From the NCBI GenBank assembly GCA_947626345.1, contig CANQSF010000004.1, positions 88,412 to 141,190 of the forward strand: 52,779 bases of DNA. The letters run 5' to 3'. The position numbers and the translations under genes are program-made. The notes beneath the pieces are model-generated. The model was not told the DNA's origin, searched no databases, and was given only the letters and a program-made list of their open reading frames with translations. The DNA is from an uncultured Oscillospiraceae bacterium (GTDB taxonomy: Bacteria; Bacillota; Clostridia; Oscillospirales; Oscillospiraceae). Numbering within the stretch: position 1 is the stretch's first letter; the number at the start of each line of letters is the position of its first letter. Shown one piece after another: positions 42,757-52,779 of this stretch.

Positions 42757-44490
42757 TTGAGAGGGAAAAATAGGAACAGCCTTCTCCAGGCCGCTGTGCT
42801 GCTGGTGCTCATCGTCTGCCTGGGGGTGCTGGTGGGCCGTCTCCGCTCCGCCCTGTCCGGGGAGGAAGAGGCGGCGCCCGCGGGGCTGTCCGGCGTTCAG
42901 GCGGAGAGCGGCGAGCAGCTTTCCGGTCAGCAGGAGGGCGGGCCCGCGCCCACCGACGCGCCCACGCCCACGCCCGTCCCCACGGCGTGGCCGGAATTCC
43001 AGCCGACCCGTATGGATACCTCCGGCCAGATCCTGTCCACCGCCATCCGGGTGGGGGACACCGACGTGAGCAGCTATCAGGCGGATGAAAAGCACATCAT
43101 CGACTTTGGCGGGCCGGAGGATTACGCCAAGCAGCCCGGCATCTTCACCTTCCGGGGCAACAACTTCCGCAACAGCTCCACCTATGGCACTGCCCAGCTG
43201 AATGCCGGGCTGTTCGGGGACTACTGGTCCGTGGCCATCGGCTCCATGGGCGGCTGGGGCGGCAGCGGCTGGACGGGACAGGCCCTGGCCATGCAGTGGC
43301 CCACGGAAGTGAAACAGCACATGAACATGTACGACTGGGCCAAGAGCAAGGAGGATATGGTGGAGGTGATCTACGCCACCCTGGCCGGGCGGGTGTACTT
43401 CATCGACCTGGAGACCGGCGACCAGACCCGGGACTCCCTGTATCTGGGCTATCCCTTCAAGGGGGCCGGGTCCCTGGACCCCCGGGGCTATCCGCTGATG
43501 TATCTGGGCGGCGGCGTGGCCGGCGACGGCACGCCCCGGATCATGATCGTGAGCCTGTTGACGGGCGAGGTGCTGTTCACCGTGGGCGACAACGACCCCT
43601 TCGCGCCCCGCGCCTGGTCCGCCTGGGACAGCGCGCCCTTGGTGGACGCGGAGACCGACCAGCTCATCTATCCCGGCGAGAACGGGGTGCTGTACCTGAT
43701 GGACCTGAACACCTCCTATGACGAGGCGGGGGGCACCATCCATGTGCGGCCGGACGTGACCCGCTTCACCTATACCTCCGCCTCGGGCAAAAAGTTCTAT
43801 TACGGCATGGAGGACAGCGCCATCGCCTGGCGGGGCCATCTGTTCATCGCCGACAACGGCGCCAGCTTCCTGTGTATCAACTTGAACACCCTGGAGATCG
43901 AGTGGCGCTTTGACTGCCTGGACGACACCAACTGCACCGGCGTGCTGGAGGTGGACGAGACGGGCCATCCCTATCTCTATATGAGCACCTCCTTCCACTT
44001 GGGCTGGCGCAGCAGCTATACCGCGGAGATCCCCGTCTGGAAGATCGACGCCGTCACCGGCCAAGAGGTCTGGCACCACAGCTATACCTGCTACTCGGTG
44101 GCGGACCTGTCCGGCGGCGTGCAGGGGTCCCTGTCCCTGGGCACGGGACCGCTGGAGGGCATCCTGTACGTCTCCGTGGCCCGCTGCCCCGGCGGCTGGG
44201 ACGGGATGCTGGTGGCACTGGACACGGACACGGGGGAGGAGGTCTGGACCTACCACTCCGACAGCTATTCCTGGTCCACGCCGGTGTGCTTCTATGACAC
44301 CGACGGCAACGGCTACGTGCTGTACGCCACCGCCATCGAGGGGGAGCTGATGCTGTTCAACGGCAAGAACGGAGACCTTTTGGACGAGTTTGAATTCGGC
44401 TGCACCGTGGAGGCCACGCCCATCGTCTGGAACAACACGGTGGTCATCGGCACCCGCGGCCAGCAGATCTACGGCATCACATTGGGATAA
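42757..44490 (+). CDS. Membrane-anchored PQQ-like beta-propeller protein, 577 aa
   Basis: Surface protein with one N-terminal helix (about 9-27), a Pro/Thr linker (PTDAPTPTPVPTAWP) and an eight-bladed-type propeller with PQQ-like repeats: GRVYFIDLETGDQTRDSL, GEVLFTVGDNDPF, NGVLYLMDLNT, NLNTLEIEWRFDC, VWKIDAVTGQEVWHH and LVALDTDTGEEVWTYHSD. No cofactor ligands for a dehydrogenase were identified, so a binding or scaffolding role is more likely. The start is a TTG with AAGGG seven bases upstream; no ATG is available in frame nearby. A strong terminator follows. Ligand is unknown. Confidence 0.8.
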   Translation: MRGKNRNSLLQAAVLLVLIVCLGVLVGRLRSALSGEEEAAPAGLSGVQAESGEQLSGQQEGGPAPTDAPTPTPVPTAWPEFQPTRMDTSGQILSTAIRVGDTDVSSYQADEKHIIDFGGPEDYAKQPGIFTFRGNNFRNSSTYGTAQLNAGLFGDYWSVAIGSMGGWGGSGWTGQALAMQWPTEVKQHMNMYDWAKSKEDMVEVIYATLAGRVYFIDLETGDQTRDSLYLGYPFKGAGSLDPRGYPLMYLGGGVAGDGTPRIMIVSLLTGEVLFTVGDNDPFAPRAWSAWDSAPLVDAETDQLIYPGENGVLYLMDLNTSYDEAGGTIHVRPDVTRFTYTSASGKKFYYGMEDSAIAWRGHLFIADNGASFLCINLNTLEIEWRFDCLDDTNCTGVLEVDETGHPYLYMSTSFHLGWRSSYTAEIPVWKIDAVTGQEVWHHSYTCYSVADLSGGVQGSLSLGTGPLEGILYVSVARCPGGWDGMLVALDTDTGEEVWTYHSDSYSWSTPVCFYDTDGNGYVLYATAIEGELMLFNGKNGDLLDEFEFGCTVEATPIVWNNTVVIGTRGQQIYGITLG

Positions 44491-44502
44491 TAAAAAAGCG
44501 AT

Positions 44503-44554
44503 AAAAAAGACCGTTGACTTTTCACCGGGGGGCCGGTGCGTCAACGGTCTTTTT
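44503..44554 (+). terminator. Terminator after the propeller gene
   Basis: AAAAAAGACCGTTGAC (44503-44518) pairs with GTCAACGGTCTTTTT (44540-44554), enclosing a second stem CACCGG/CCGGTG with loop GGGG. The T-rich end follows directly. The symmetrical A/T tails also allow use on the minus strand for the GNAT gene. Confidence 0.88.
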
Positions 44555-44595
44555 CTGGGCATTGCACTTTGGCGGGCAGGGCGAAAAATGGGAGA

Positions 44596-45057
44596 TCACC
44601 CTATGCTCATAACATATACCTGACAGGGATTCCCTTCATCCCACAACGTGGGGAATACCTCAAATTCCTTAAAACCGAGGGAAAGATAAAATTCGTTCGT
44701 TCCGTCATATTCTTTGTATTTGCCCATTTGGACTGTTTTGACCTGCATAAAGGAATATCCCTGTCTCACGGCTTCTTCTCTGGCTCTGCTGAACAATTCC
44801 CGGCCGATACCTTTCCGATGAAACTCCTTCAAAACGCCCATAACGTACAATTCCACGGTAGCGCGGCCAGTCTCTTTCAAATAGAGAAAACCGACAGGAC
44901 GGTCGCTTTCAAAAGCGCAAAAGAAAACTTTGTGCTCGCTCTCCGCGATGTATGCCTCTCTTGCCTCCGGGATCCCGAACCAATCCGGGAGCGATCCAAG
45001 GATCTGTCCTGTTATGGTCTTCTTCTCCCTGTCGTCTGTGATCTGCCGTATCTCCAT
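44596..45057 (-). CDS. GNAT family N-acetyltransferase, 153 aa
   Basis: Acetyl-CoA-dependent acetyltransferase. The core shows FFCAFESDRPVGFLYLKETGR, VELYVMGVLKEFHRKGIGRELF (the acetyl-CoA-binding Q/RxxGxG/A motif as RKGIGR) and GTNEFYLSLGFKEFEVF. These proteins often modify antibiotics, polyamines or protein N-termini; substrate unknown. AAGGAAG lies about nine bases before the ATG. Base composition is visibly more AT-rich than the flanking genes, with unlike codon choice (many AAA, ATA, TTT), suggesting recent arrival. It is a single-gene unit between two terminators. Confidence 0.88.
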   Translation of the reverse strand: MEIRQITDDREKKTITGQILGSLPDWFGIPEAREAYIAESEHKVFFCAFESDRPVGFLYLKETGRATVELYVMGVLKEFHRKGIGRELFSRAREEAVRQGYSFMQVKTVQMGKYKEYDGTNEFYLSLGFKEFEVFPTLWDEGNPCQVYVMSIG

Positions 45058-45125
45058 CGTATCCGCTTCCTTCTATAATTGCCGAACGGTCTCCCATTTT
45101 TGTATCCAAATGTGAGGATATCGGA

Positions 45126-45163
45126 TCAAAAACGCTCCGGAGAGTCGTCCTCATCCGGAGCGT
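45126..45163 (-). terminator. Terminator after fakA
   Basis: Arms ACGCTCCGGA (45132-45141) and TCCGGAGCGT (45154-45163) with a 12-base loop; on the minus strand the stem is followed by TTTTTG. It lies directly after the FakA-like stop at 45181. Confidence 0.85.
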
Positions 45164-45180
45164 CTCTGTTTTTTCGGCGG

Positions 45181-46833
45181 TCACTCCACGCTGATCATGT
45201 AGTAGTACACCGGCTGGCCGCCCCGGATGAGGCTGGTCTCCGCCTCGGGCAGCTTTTCGCCCAGCGCGCCGGAGAACTTCTCCGCGTCGGCCTCGGCCAC
45301 GTCCGCGCCGTAGTAGACGGTGACGAACTCCGGCTCCAGACCGGCGATGGAGGGGGCCAGCCCGTCCACCAGCGCGCCCGCGTCGGCGAAGGAGCCCACC
45401 AGCGCCCCGTCCAGCAGCGCCAGATACTCCCCGGCGTGGATGTCGTTGCCGTCGAACTGGGAGTCCCGGGCGGCGTAGGTGATCTGGGCGGTGTGGACCG
45501 TGCCCAGCGCGTCATTGAAATCCGCCTCTAGGTCCTGGACGGACATGTCCGGGCTCAGGCGCATCATGGCGCTGATGCCCTGGCAGACGGTGCGGGAGGG
45601 GATGACGATCACCTTTTTGGTGGTCATGGGGATGCACTGCTCGGCGGCCATGATGATGTTCTTGTTGTTGGGGAAGACGAACACCGTCTCCGCCGGGGTC
45701 AGGTTCACCGCCCGGAGGATGTCCTCGGTGGCGGGGTTCATGGTCTGGCCGCCGGAGACGATCCCGTCGGCGCCCAGCTGGCGGAACAGCTCCTCCAGCC
45801 CGTCGCCGGCGCACACGCACACGGTGCCCACCGGCTTTTCCGCCGGCACCGGGTCCGGGATGGCGTGGGGGTCCGCCTCCTCCGCCGGGGCGGGGGCGGC
45901 CTGGCTCTCCTCCAGGGAGGTGTGCTGCTCGCGCATGTTCTCCACCTTCACGGTGATGAGCGCGCCGTAGGTCAGCGCCTGGGTCAGCACCTTGCCGGGG
46001 GCGTTGGTATGTACGTGGACCTTGATGATCTCGTCGTCGTCCACCAGCACGATGCTGTCGCCCACGTTGCCCAGATAGGCCCGGAGCAGGTCGGCGCTCT
46101 TCTTGTTGGCCTTGCGGACGATGAACTCGGTGCAGTAGGTATACTTGATCTCCTCGTCGGAGATGGCGGAGAAGTCCGCCTTGGTCTTGGCCGCGCCGCC
46201 GCCCTGGTTCACCGTCACCCGGCCCTCCAGGTAGCCCAGCATGGCCTCCAGCATCAGCACGTAGCCGTAGCCGCCGGCGTCCACCACCCCGGCCTTTTTC
46301 AGCACCGGGTTCTGGTCCACGGTCTCGGCCAGGGCCGCCTTGGCGCTCTCCAGGGCGGAGGCGAGCATCTCCTCGAACCAGGGGGAGCTCTTGGCCGTCT
46401 CCACGGCCCCGTCCGCCGCCAGGCGGCTGACGGTGAGGATGGTGCCCTCGGCGGGCTTCATCACGGCCTTGTAGGCCGCCTCCACGCCGGCGGTCATGGC
46501 CAGGGCGAATTCCTCCGGCGTGGCGGTCTCCAGCTTTTTCAGACCCTTGGAGAGGCCCCGGAAAAGCAGGGAGAGGATGACGCCGGAGTTGCCCCGGGCG
46601 CCACGGAGCAGGGCGGAGGCCACCCGGGTGGCGGTGTCGGTCACGCTGGCGGCGGTGTTCTGCCGCAGGTCGGCGGCCGCGGAGCCCAGAGTCAGGCGCA
46701 TATTGGCGCCGGTGTCCCCGTCGGGGACGGGGAACACGTTCAGCTCGTTGATGGCCTGCTCGTTCTCTTCCAGGGCGTCATAGGCGCACAGGAGCATATC
46801 CCGCAGCGCGGCGCCGTCTATATATTCTCTCAA
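45181..46833 (-). CDS. fakA: FakA-like fatty acid kinase (DAK2 domain, YloV), 550 aa
   Basis: Kinase that phosphorylates fatty acids presented by FakB (DegV) proteins, feeding phospholipid synthesis. The nucleotide/metal site NVFPVPDGDTGANM is at 32-45 (Asp38, Asp40), followed by LLRGARGNSGVILSLLFRG, the DAK2 hallmark. A middle linker and a C-terminal DegV-like/FakA domain (VHVHTNAPGKVL, then VFPNNKNIIMAAEQ) complete the normal 550-residue length. The start is a TTG with GAGGG seven bases upstream. It is 26 bases after the Asp23-like gene, the conserved yloU-yloV pair of Firmicutes. FakB itself is not in the window. Confidence 0.93.
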   Translation of the reverse strand: MREYIDGAALRDMLLCAYDALEENEQAINELNVFPVPDGDTGANMRLTLGSAAADLRQNTAASVTDTATRVASALLRGARGNSGVILSLLFRGLSKGLKKLETATPEEFALAMTAGVEAAYKAVMKPAEGTILTVSRLAADGAVETAKSSPWFEEMLASALESAKAALAETVDQNPVLKKAGVVDAGGYGYVLMLEAMLGYLEGRVTVNQGGGAAKTKADFSAISDEEIKYTYCTEFIVRKANKKSADLLRAYLGNVGDSIVLVDDDEIIKVHVHTNAPGKVLTQALTYGALITVKVENMREQHTSLEESQAAPAPAEEADPHAIPDPVPAEKPVGTVCVCAGDGLEELFRQLGADGIVSGGQTMNPATEDILRAVNLTPAETVFVFPNNKNIIMAAEQCIPMTTKKVIVIPSRTVCQGISAMMRLSPDMSVQDLEADFNDALGTVHTAQITYAARDSQFDGNDIHAGEYLALLDGALVGSFADAGALVDGLAPSIAGLEPEFVTVYYGADVAEADAEKFSGALGEKLPEAETSLIRGGQPVYYYMISVE

Positions 46834-46859
46834 CGCAATACCCTCTATCCTAGTCGATG

Positions 46860-47207
46860 TTAATCCATATTCATGGAGTCGACGAACACATTCACCTGGC
46901 TCACAGGCACGCCGGTGGCGGCGGTGACCTTATAGCCCACCTCGGCGATGATGCTATCGCTGAGGGCGGACAGGTTCACCCCGTGATCGACGACGATATG
47001 CAGATCCACGATGAGGGAGTTGTCCTCCTCGAAGCGCACGTTCACGCCCTTGGACATGGACTCCCGGCGCAGCAGCTGCCAAACGCCGCTGTCCCGGCTG
47101 GCCATGCCCTTGACGCCGAAGCAGCTGGAGGCGGCGTCTCCGACGATGCACATGAAAACGTCGTTGGTGATCTCGATGACGCCCTTTTCACTGGCTTTTC
47201 TGACCAA
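46860..47207 (-). CDS. Asp23/Gls24 family envelope stress protein (YloU), 115 aa
   Basis: Small Asp23/Gls24-family protein: KGVIEITNDVFMCIVGDAAS, then FGVKGMA, and VDLHIVVDHGVNLSALSDSI followed by TGVPVSQVNVFVDSM, which are the standard blocks. These proteins sit at the membrane face and are linked to envelope stress; the YloU subgroup is found beside FakA/YloV. The start is TTG at 47207 with AAGGGGG eight bases upstream; no ATG is available. A good promoter lies at 47279-47307, so it probably leads the operon with fakA. Confidence 0.92.
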   Translation of the reverse strand: MVRKASEKGVIEITNDVFMCIVGDAASSCFGVKGMASRDSGVWQLLRRESMSKGVNVRFEEDNSLIVDLHIVVDHGVNLSALSDSIIAEVGYKVTAATGVPVSQVNVFVDSMNMD

Positions 47208-47278
47208 TTCGGTGACCCCCTTTTTTTGTCAAAGAATGGGAAAACAACGCTGTTTGCCCCAAAGAATCGGCTCTTACC

Positions 47279-47307
47279 ATTATACCCTATCCATCAGAGA
47301 GAAACAA
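47279..47307 (-). promoter_or_regulatory. Promoter of the Asp23-fakA operon
   Basis: Minus-strand TTGTTT (47302-47307), 17-base spacer, TATAAT (47279-47284), about 75 bases upstream of the TTG start at 47207. Confidence 0.75.
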
Positions 47308-47353
47308 GCATAAAATTTCCGGCGCAGTATGTCATAAAACGAGAGAAAAACGC

Positions 47354-47382
47354 TTTTCATCCGCGATCGTTTGTGCTATAAT
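47354..47382 (+). promoter_or_regulatory. Promoter of the PFOR gene
   Basis: TTTTCA (47354-47359), 17-base spacer, TATAAT (47377-47382), preceded by TGC, an extended -10 (TGnTATAAT). A near-palindrome GAAAAACGCTTTTC (47345-47358) overlaps the -35. The leader is about 62 bases. Confidence 0.8.
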
Positions 47383-47451
47383 GCCCAATGGCAAGGCTTA
47401 TGGCCTTGTCTGGTCGTATGTCTGAATAAATTTTACATAAGGAGATGCGCT

Positions 47452-51108
<3,657 letters not shown>

Positions 51109-51130
51109 GCAAAGACCTGTCAACGCGCCA

Positions 51131-51164
51131 GCGCCCTCTGCCACCCGGCAGAGGGCGCTTTTTT
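51131..51164 (+). terminator. Terminator after PFOR gene
   Basis: A 12-base-pair perfect stem (GCGCCCTCTGCC and its complement), loop ACCC, then six T residues, beginning about 20 bases after the stop codon. Confidence 0.95.
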
Positions 51165-51177
51165 CGGGAGAAATCGG

Positions 51178-51205
51178 TTGACATCAGAGGAAAATCGTGT
51201 ATAAT
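51178..51205 (+). promoter_or_regulatory. Promoter of rpsF-ssb-rpsR
   Basis: Consensus TTGACA (51178-51183), 16-base spacer, consensus TATAAT (51200-51205). It is the strongest-looking promoter in the window. Confidence 0.92.
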
Positions 51206-51210
51206 AAAAA

Positions 51211-51267
51211 GGCTTGGCCCCGGGCCAGGCCAATTTCCTTGCTCCCGAGGAGCATATCGGGGGCCAA
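51211..51267 (+). promoter_or_regulatory. Structured rpsF leader, candidate S6:S18 autoregulatory element
   Basis: The leader can form a hairpin GGCTTGGCC/GGCCAGGCC (51211-51231, loop CCG) and a second one TGCTCC/GGAGCA (about 51240-51254, loop CGA). Alternatively TTGGCCCC (51214-51221) pairs perfectly with GGGGCCAA (51260-51267), which would break the first hairpin and enclose the second. Firmicute rpsF leaders are known to bind the S6:S18 pair; whether this one matches that motif was not tested. Confidence 0.45.
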
Positions 51268-51289
51268 TAGACCAGAAGGAGGTGCAAAC

Positions 51290-51586
51290 ATGGCGAAAAC
51301 AAGCGAGAAGTACGAAGTGATGTACATCATCGACCCCAACCTGGAGGAAGAGGAGCGTACAGCCATCGTAGAGAAGTTCAAGGCGCTTGTGGAGCAGCAC
51401 GGCACAGTCGATGAGATGGAGGTCAAGGACAAGCAGAAGCTGGCTTATCCCATCAACTACATCGGCGAGGGCTACTACGTGCTGGTGAAGTTCACGAGCG
51501 ACCCCGCTTTCCCGGCGGAGCTGGACCGTGTGCTGGGCATTACCGACGGCATCATGCGCAGCCTGGTCACCCTGCGGGTGGACTGA
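51290..51586 (+). CDS. rpsF: Ribosomal protein S6
   Basis: Small-subunit protein that binds 16S rRNA together with S18. The sequence EKYEVMYIIDPNLEEEERTA, DKQKLAYPINYIGEGYYVL and GIMRSLVTLRVD gives all family blocks; 98 residues is normal for Firmicutes. AGAAGGAGG lies seven bases before the ATG at 51290; an upstream frame extension has no SD. It is first of the conserved rpsF-ssb-rpsR operon, with a consensus promoter and a structured leader that may mediate feedback control. Confidence 0.98.
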   Translation: MAKTSEKYEVMYIIDPNLEEEERTAIVEKFKALVEQHGTVDEMEVKDKQKLAYPINYIGEGYYVLVKFTSDPAFPAELDRVLGITDGIMRSLVTLRVD

Positions 51587-51598
51587 CGGAGGGCCGGG

Positions 51599-52051
51599 AT
51601 GCTCAATCACATCGTTGTGATGGGTCGTCTGACCCGTGACCCCGAGCTGCGTTACACCCAGTCCCAGGTCCCGGTGGCGTCGTTCACCGTGGCGGTGGAT
51701 CGGGACTTCAGCTCCCGGGATACCGGCGAGCGGCAGACCGATTTCATCGACTGCGTGGCCTGGCGCAGCACAGCGGAGTTCGTTTCAAAGTTTTTCCAGA
51801 AGGGGAGCATGGCGGTCGTCTCCGGGCGGCTGCAGATCCGCGACTGGACCGATCGGGAGGGCGGCAAGCGCCGCTCCGCGGAGATCGTGGCGGACAATGT
51901 CTACTTCGGCGAGAGCAAGCGCTCCCGGGAGGATGGACAGCGTTCCGGCGGCTCCCAGCCCCGTCCCGCTTCTGCCGGATACGGCGATATGCCCACCGGC
52001 GGCAGCGCCTTCGCCGAGCTGGATGACGGCGACGGCGAATTACCGTTTTGA
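51599..52051 (+). CDS. ssb: Single-stranded DNA-binding protein SSB, 150 aa
   Basis: Tetrameric OB-fold protein that coats single-stranded DNA in replication and repair. The OB-fold starts MLNHIVVMGRLTRDPELRYT and includes DFIDCVAWRSTAEFVSKFFQKG. A Gly/Pro/Ser-rich linker follows, and the tail DDGDGELPF is the acidic tip that binds partner proteins, with ELPF replacing the common DIPF ending. GGAGGG precedes the ATG by about five bases. It is 12 bases after rpsF and 18 before rpsR. Confidence 0.97.
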   Translation: MLNHIVVMGRLTRDPELRYTQSQVPVASFTVAVDRDFSSRDTGERQTDFIDCVAWRSTAEFVSKFFQKGSMAVVSGRLQIRDWTDREGGKRRSAEIVADNVYFGESKRSREDGQRSGGSQPRPASAGYGDMPTGGSAFAELDDGDGELPF

Positions 52052-52069
52052 TAAAGGAGGATAGCGCAA

Positions 52070-52330
52070 ATGCCTTACGATAAAGCTGCAAGCCCCGATA
52101 ACGCCAATCGGGCCAAGCCCCGCAAGCGCCGGAAAGTGTGCCAGTTCTGCGTGGACAAGATGACCCACGTGGACTACAAGGACACCGCCCGCCTGCGCAA
52201 GTACCTGTCCGAGCGCGGCAAGATCCTGCCCCGCCGTACCACCGGCACCTGCGCCATGCATCAGCGGCAGCTGACCACGGCCATCAAGCAGGCCCGTCAG
52301 ATCGCCCTGCTGCCCTACGTGGCTGACTGA
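52070..52330 (+). CDS. rpsR: Ribosomal protein S18, zinc-ligand (C+) form, 86 aa
   Basis: Small-subunit protein partnering S6. Family blocks [31 protein letters not shown] and [20 protein letters not shown] are present. CQFC together with CAMH offers four zinc ligands, so this is the zinc-containing version; many bacteria carry a second zinc-free copy used under zinc limitation. AAAGGAGG is ahead of the ATG. Length is normal. Confidence 0.97.
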   Translation: MPYDKAASPDNANRAKPRKRRKVCQFCVDKMTHVDYKDTARLRKYLSERGKILPRRTTGTCAMHQRQLTTAIKQARQIALLPYVAD

Positions 52331-52357
52331 TCCAAAAGATCGCCAGAGCGTTTTTGA

Positions 52358-52406
52358 TTTTGATAGCGAAAACCACGGGCTATGCCCGTGGTTTTCGCTA
52401 TCAAAA
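52358..52406. repeat. Perfect 23-bp inverted repeat downstream of rpsR
   Basis: Arms at 52358-52380 and 52384-52406 are exact reverse complements around TAT. The A/T runs sit inside the arms (GAAAACC, TTTTGAT), so a transcript could end in a U-rich 3' arm, but no classical T-tract follows. It may terminate the rpsF operon. A 14-base GC palindrome (52411-52424) follows closely. Confidence 0.7.
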
Positions 52407-52451
52407 GAAGGCGGCGGCCGCCGCTTATATGAAGTTTCGGAGGATAGCAAA

Positions 52452-52488
52452 ACGCCGGAAAGCCTTGGTATTCCCGGCTTTCCGGCGT
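52452..52488 (-). terminator. Terminator of the tRNA cluster
   Basis: Thirteen-base-pair stem ACGCCGGAAAGCC/GGCTTTCCGGCGT with an 11-base loop, followed on the minus strand by TTTTGC. It abuts the CCA end of tRNA-Lys, so it also marks the 3' end of that transcript. Confidence 0.8.
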
Positions 52489-52563
52489 GGTGACCTGGCG
52501 GGGATTCGAACCCCGGACCCACTGCTTAAAAGGCAGTTGCTCTGCCTACTGAGCTACCAAGTC
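52488..52563 (-). tRNA. tRNA-Lys (anticodon TTT)
   Basis: The minus strand folds into a full cloverleaf of 76 bases with an acceptor stem GACTTGG/CCAGGTC, anticodon stem CTGC.../GCAG with loop CTTTTAA, T-loop TTCGAAT and an encoded CCA end. Confidence 0.95.
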
Positions 52564-52566
52564 TTA

Positions 52567-52640
52567 TGGCAGGGACGGCGGGATTCGAACCCACGATATC
52601 AGAGTCAAAGTCTGGTGTGTTACCTTTACACTACATCCCT
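52567..52640 (-). tRNA. tRNA-Gln (anticodon TTG)
   Basis: A 74-base cloverleaf: acceptor AGGGATG/CGTCCCT, D-stem GTGT/ACAC, anticodon loop CTTTGAC, T-loop TTCGAAT, discriminator G and encoded CCA. The outermost anticodon-stem pair appears to be C-A. Three bases separate it from tRNA-Lys. Confidence 0.93.
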
Positions 52641-52705
52641 ATGGATGCCGCCATCCTGTATGAAAGGCAATAGGCTGACCGGCTGGACCGGGCAGCCTAT
52701 TGAAA

Positions 52706-52779
52706 TGGGGTGGGAGATGGGACTCGAACCCACGACACCCGGAACCACAATCCGGTACTCTAACCAACTGAGCTACACC
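52706..52779 (-). tRNA. tRNA-His (anticodon GTG), 5' end beyond window
   Basis: The anticodon stem CCGGA/TCCGG with loop TTGTGGT, T-arm GTGGG/CCCAT and encoded CCA identify tRNA-His. The first few acceptor bases lie past the right edge. The visible acceptor bases leave an apparent T-T mismatch at position 6:67. Confidence 0.9.

Noticed and set aside
41653..44562. A 969-codon minus-strand open frame under the rhomboid-like and propeller genes
   Set aside because: It covers two plus-strand genes with good starts and known folds; the antisense peptide is His/Gln/Val-rich without motifs.
44536..45078. A 180-codon plus-strand frame over the GNAT gene
   Set aside because: The minus-strand frame shows clear GNAT motifs; the plus frame has no SD and no similarity I recognise.
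47208..47451. A Rex-type operator (TTGTTAA-N4-TTAACAA) upstream of PFOR
   Set aside because: Only a stray TTGTG is present; no inverted partner at the right spacing.

Overview
The window looks like chromosome of a high-GC, anaerobic Firmicute, most likely an Oscillospiraceae-type gut Clostridium. The evidence is the rpsF-ssb-rpsR order, strong TAAGGAGG-type ribosome binding sites, a single-chain pyruvate:ferredoxin oxidoreductase, a FakA/Asp23 pair, and a pilus cluster with a DUF4860-type protein. Lineage is inference; no rRNA is present. No insertion sequence, prophage or CRISPR array was seen, and no gene-free stretch exceeds about 245 bases.

Left block (1-6268, minus strand): one operon read from a TTGACG-17-TATAAT promoter at 6240-6268. 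In order it encodes a membrane-anchored protein, an ECF-like sigma factor, a transglutaminase-fold lipoprotein, a PilC platform protein, four small pilin-like or membrane proteins and a PilT-type ATPase that leaves the left edge.

Central block (6386-32059, mostly plus strand): a 25.7 kb locus for uptake and breakdown of pectin oligosaccharides. It holds a GH4 uronidase, a CE8 pectinesterase, and an importer operon (two LplB/LplC-like permeases, a large binding lipoprotein, an MsmX/UgpC-type ATPase and five unrecognised polytopic membrane proteins) that ends in GH28 and GH105 enzymes. An AraC regulator lies between this and an 11-gene operon encoding a second ATPase, KduI, KduD, an esterase, a TIM-barrel isomerase-like protein, KDPG aldolase, a VOC protein, KDG kinase, UxaC, UxaB and UxaA. 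Both galacturonate (UxaC-UxaB-UxaA) and unsaturated galacturonate (KduI-KduD) converge on KDG, then KdgK and the aldolase give pyruvate and glyceraldehyde-3-phosphate. None of the pectin-active enzymes has a signal peptide and no lyase is present, so the cell appears to import oligosaccharides cut elsewhere.

Right block (32070-52779): a strong terminator, a membrane-anchored hydrolase, a ferritin-like protein, three tandem SGNH-hydrolase paralogues, an EF-G-like GTPase, a large membrane protein resembling a P-type ATPase without its catalytic motif, RlmB, a protease-dead-looking rhomboid with a cysteine-rich tail, a PQQ-type propeller protein, a lower-GC GNAT acetyltransferase, FakA and Asp23-like proteins, PFOR, rpsF-ssb-rpsR, and minus-strand tRNA-Lys, tRNA-Gln and tRNA-His (cut by the right edge).

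The best candidates for something undescribed are the five small membrane proteins built into the sugar-importer operon, the degenerate P-type ATPase-like protein, the SGNH triplet, and a sequence motif shared by the two divergent control regions of the pectin locus.
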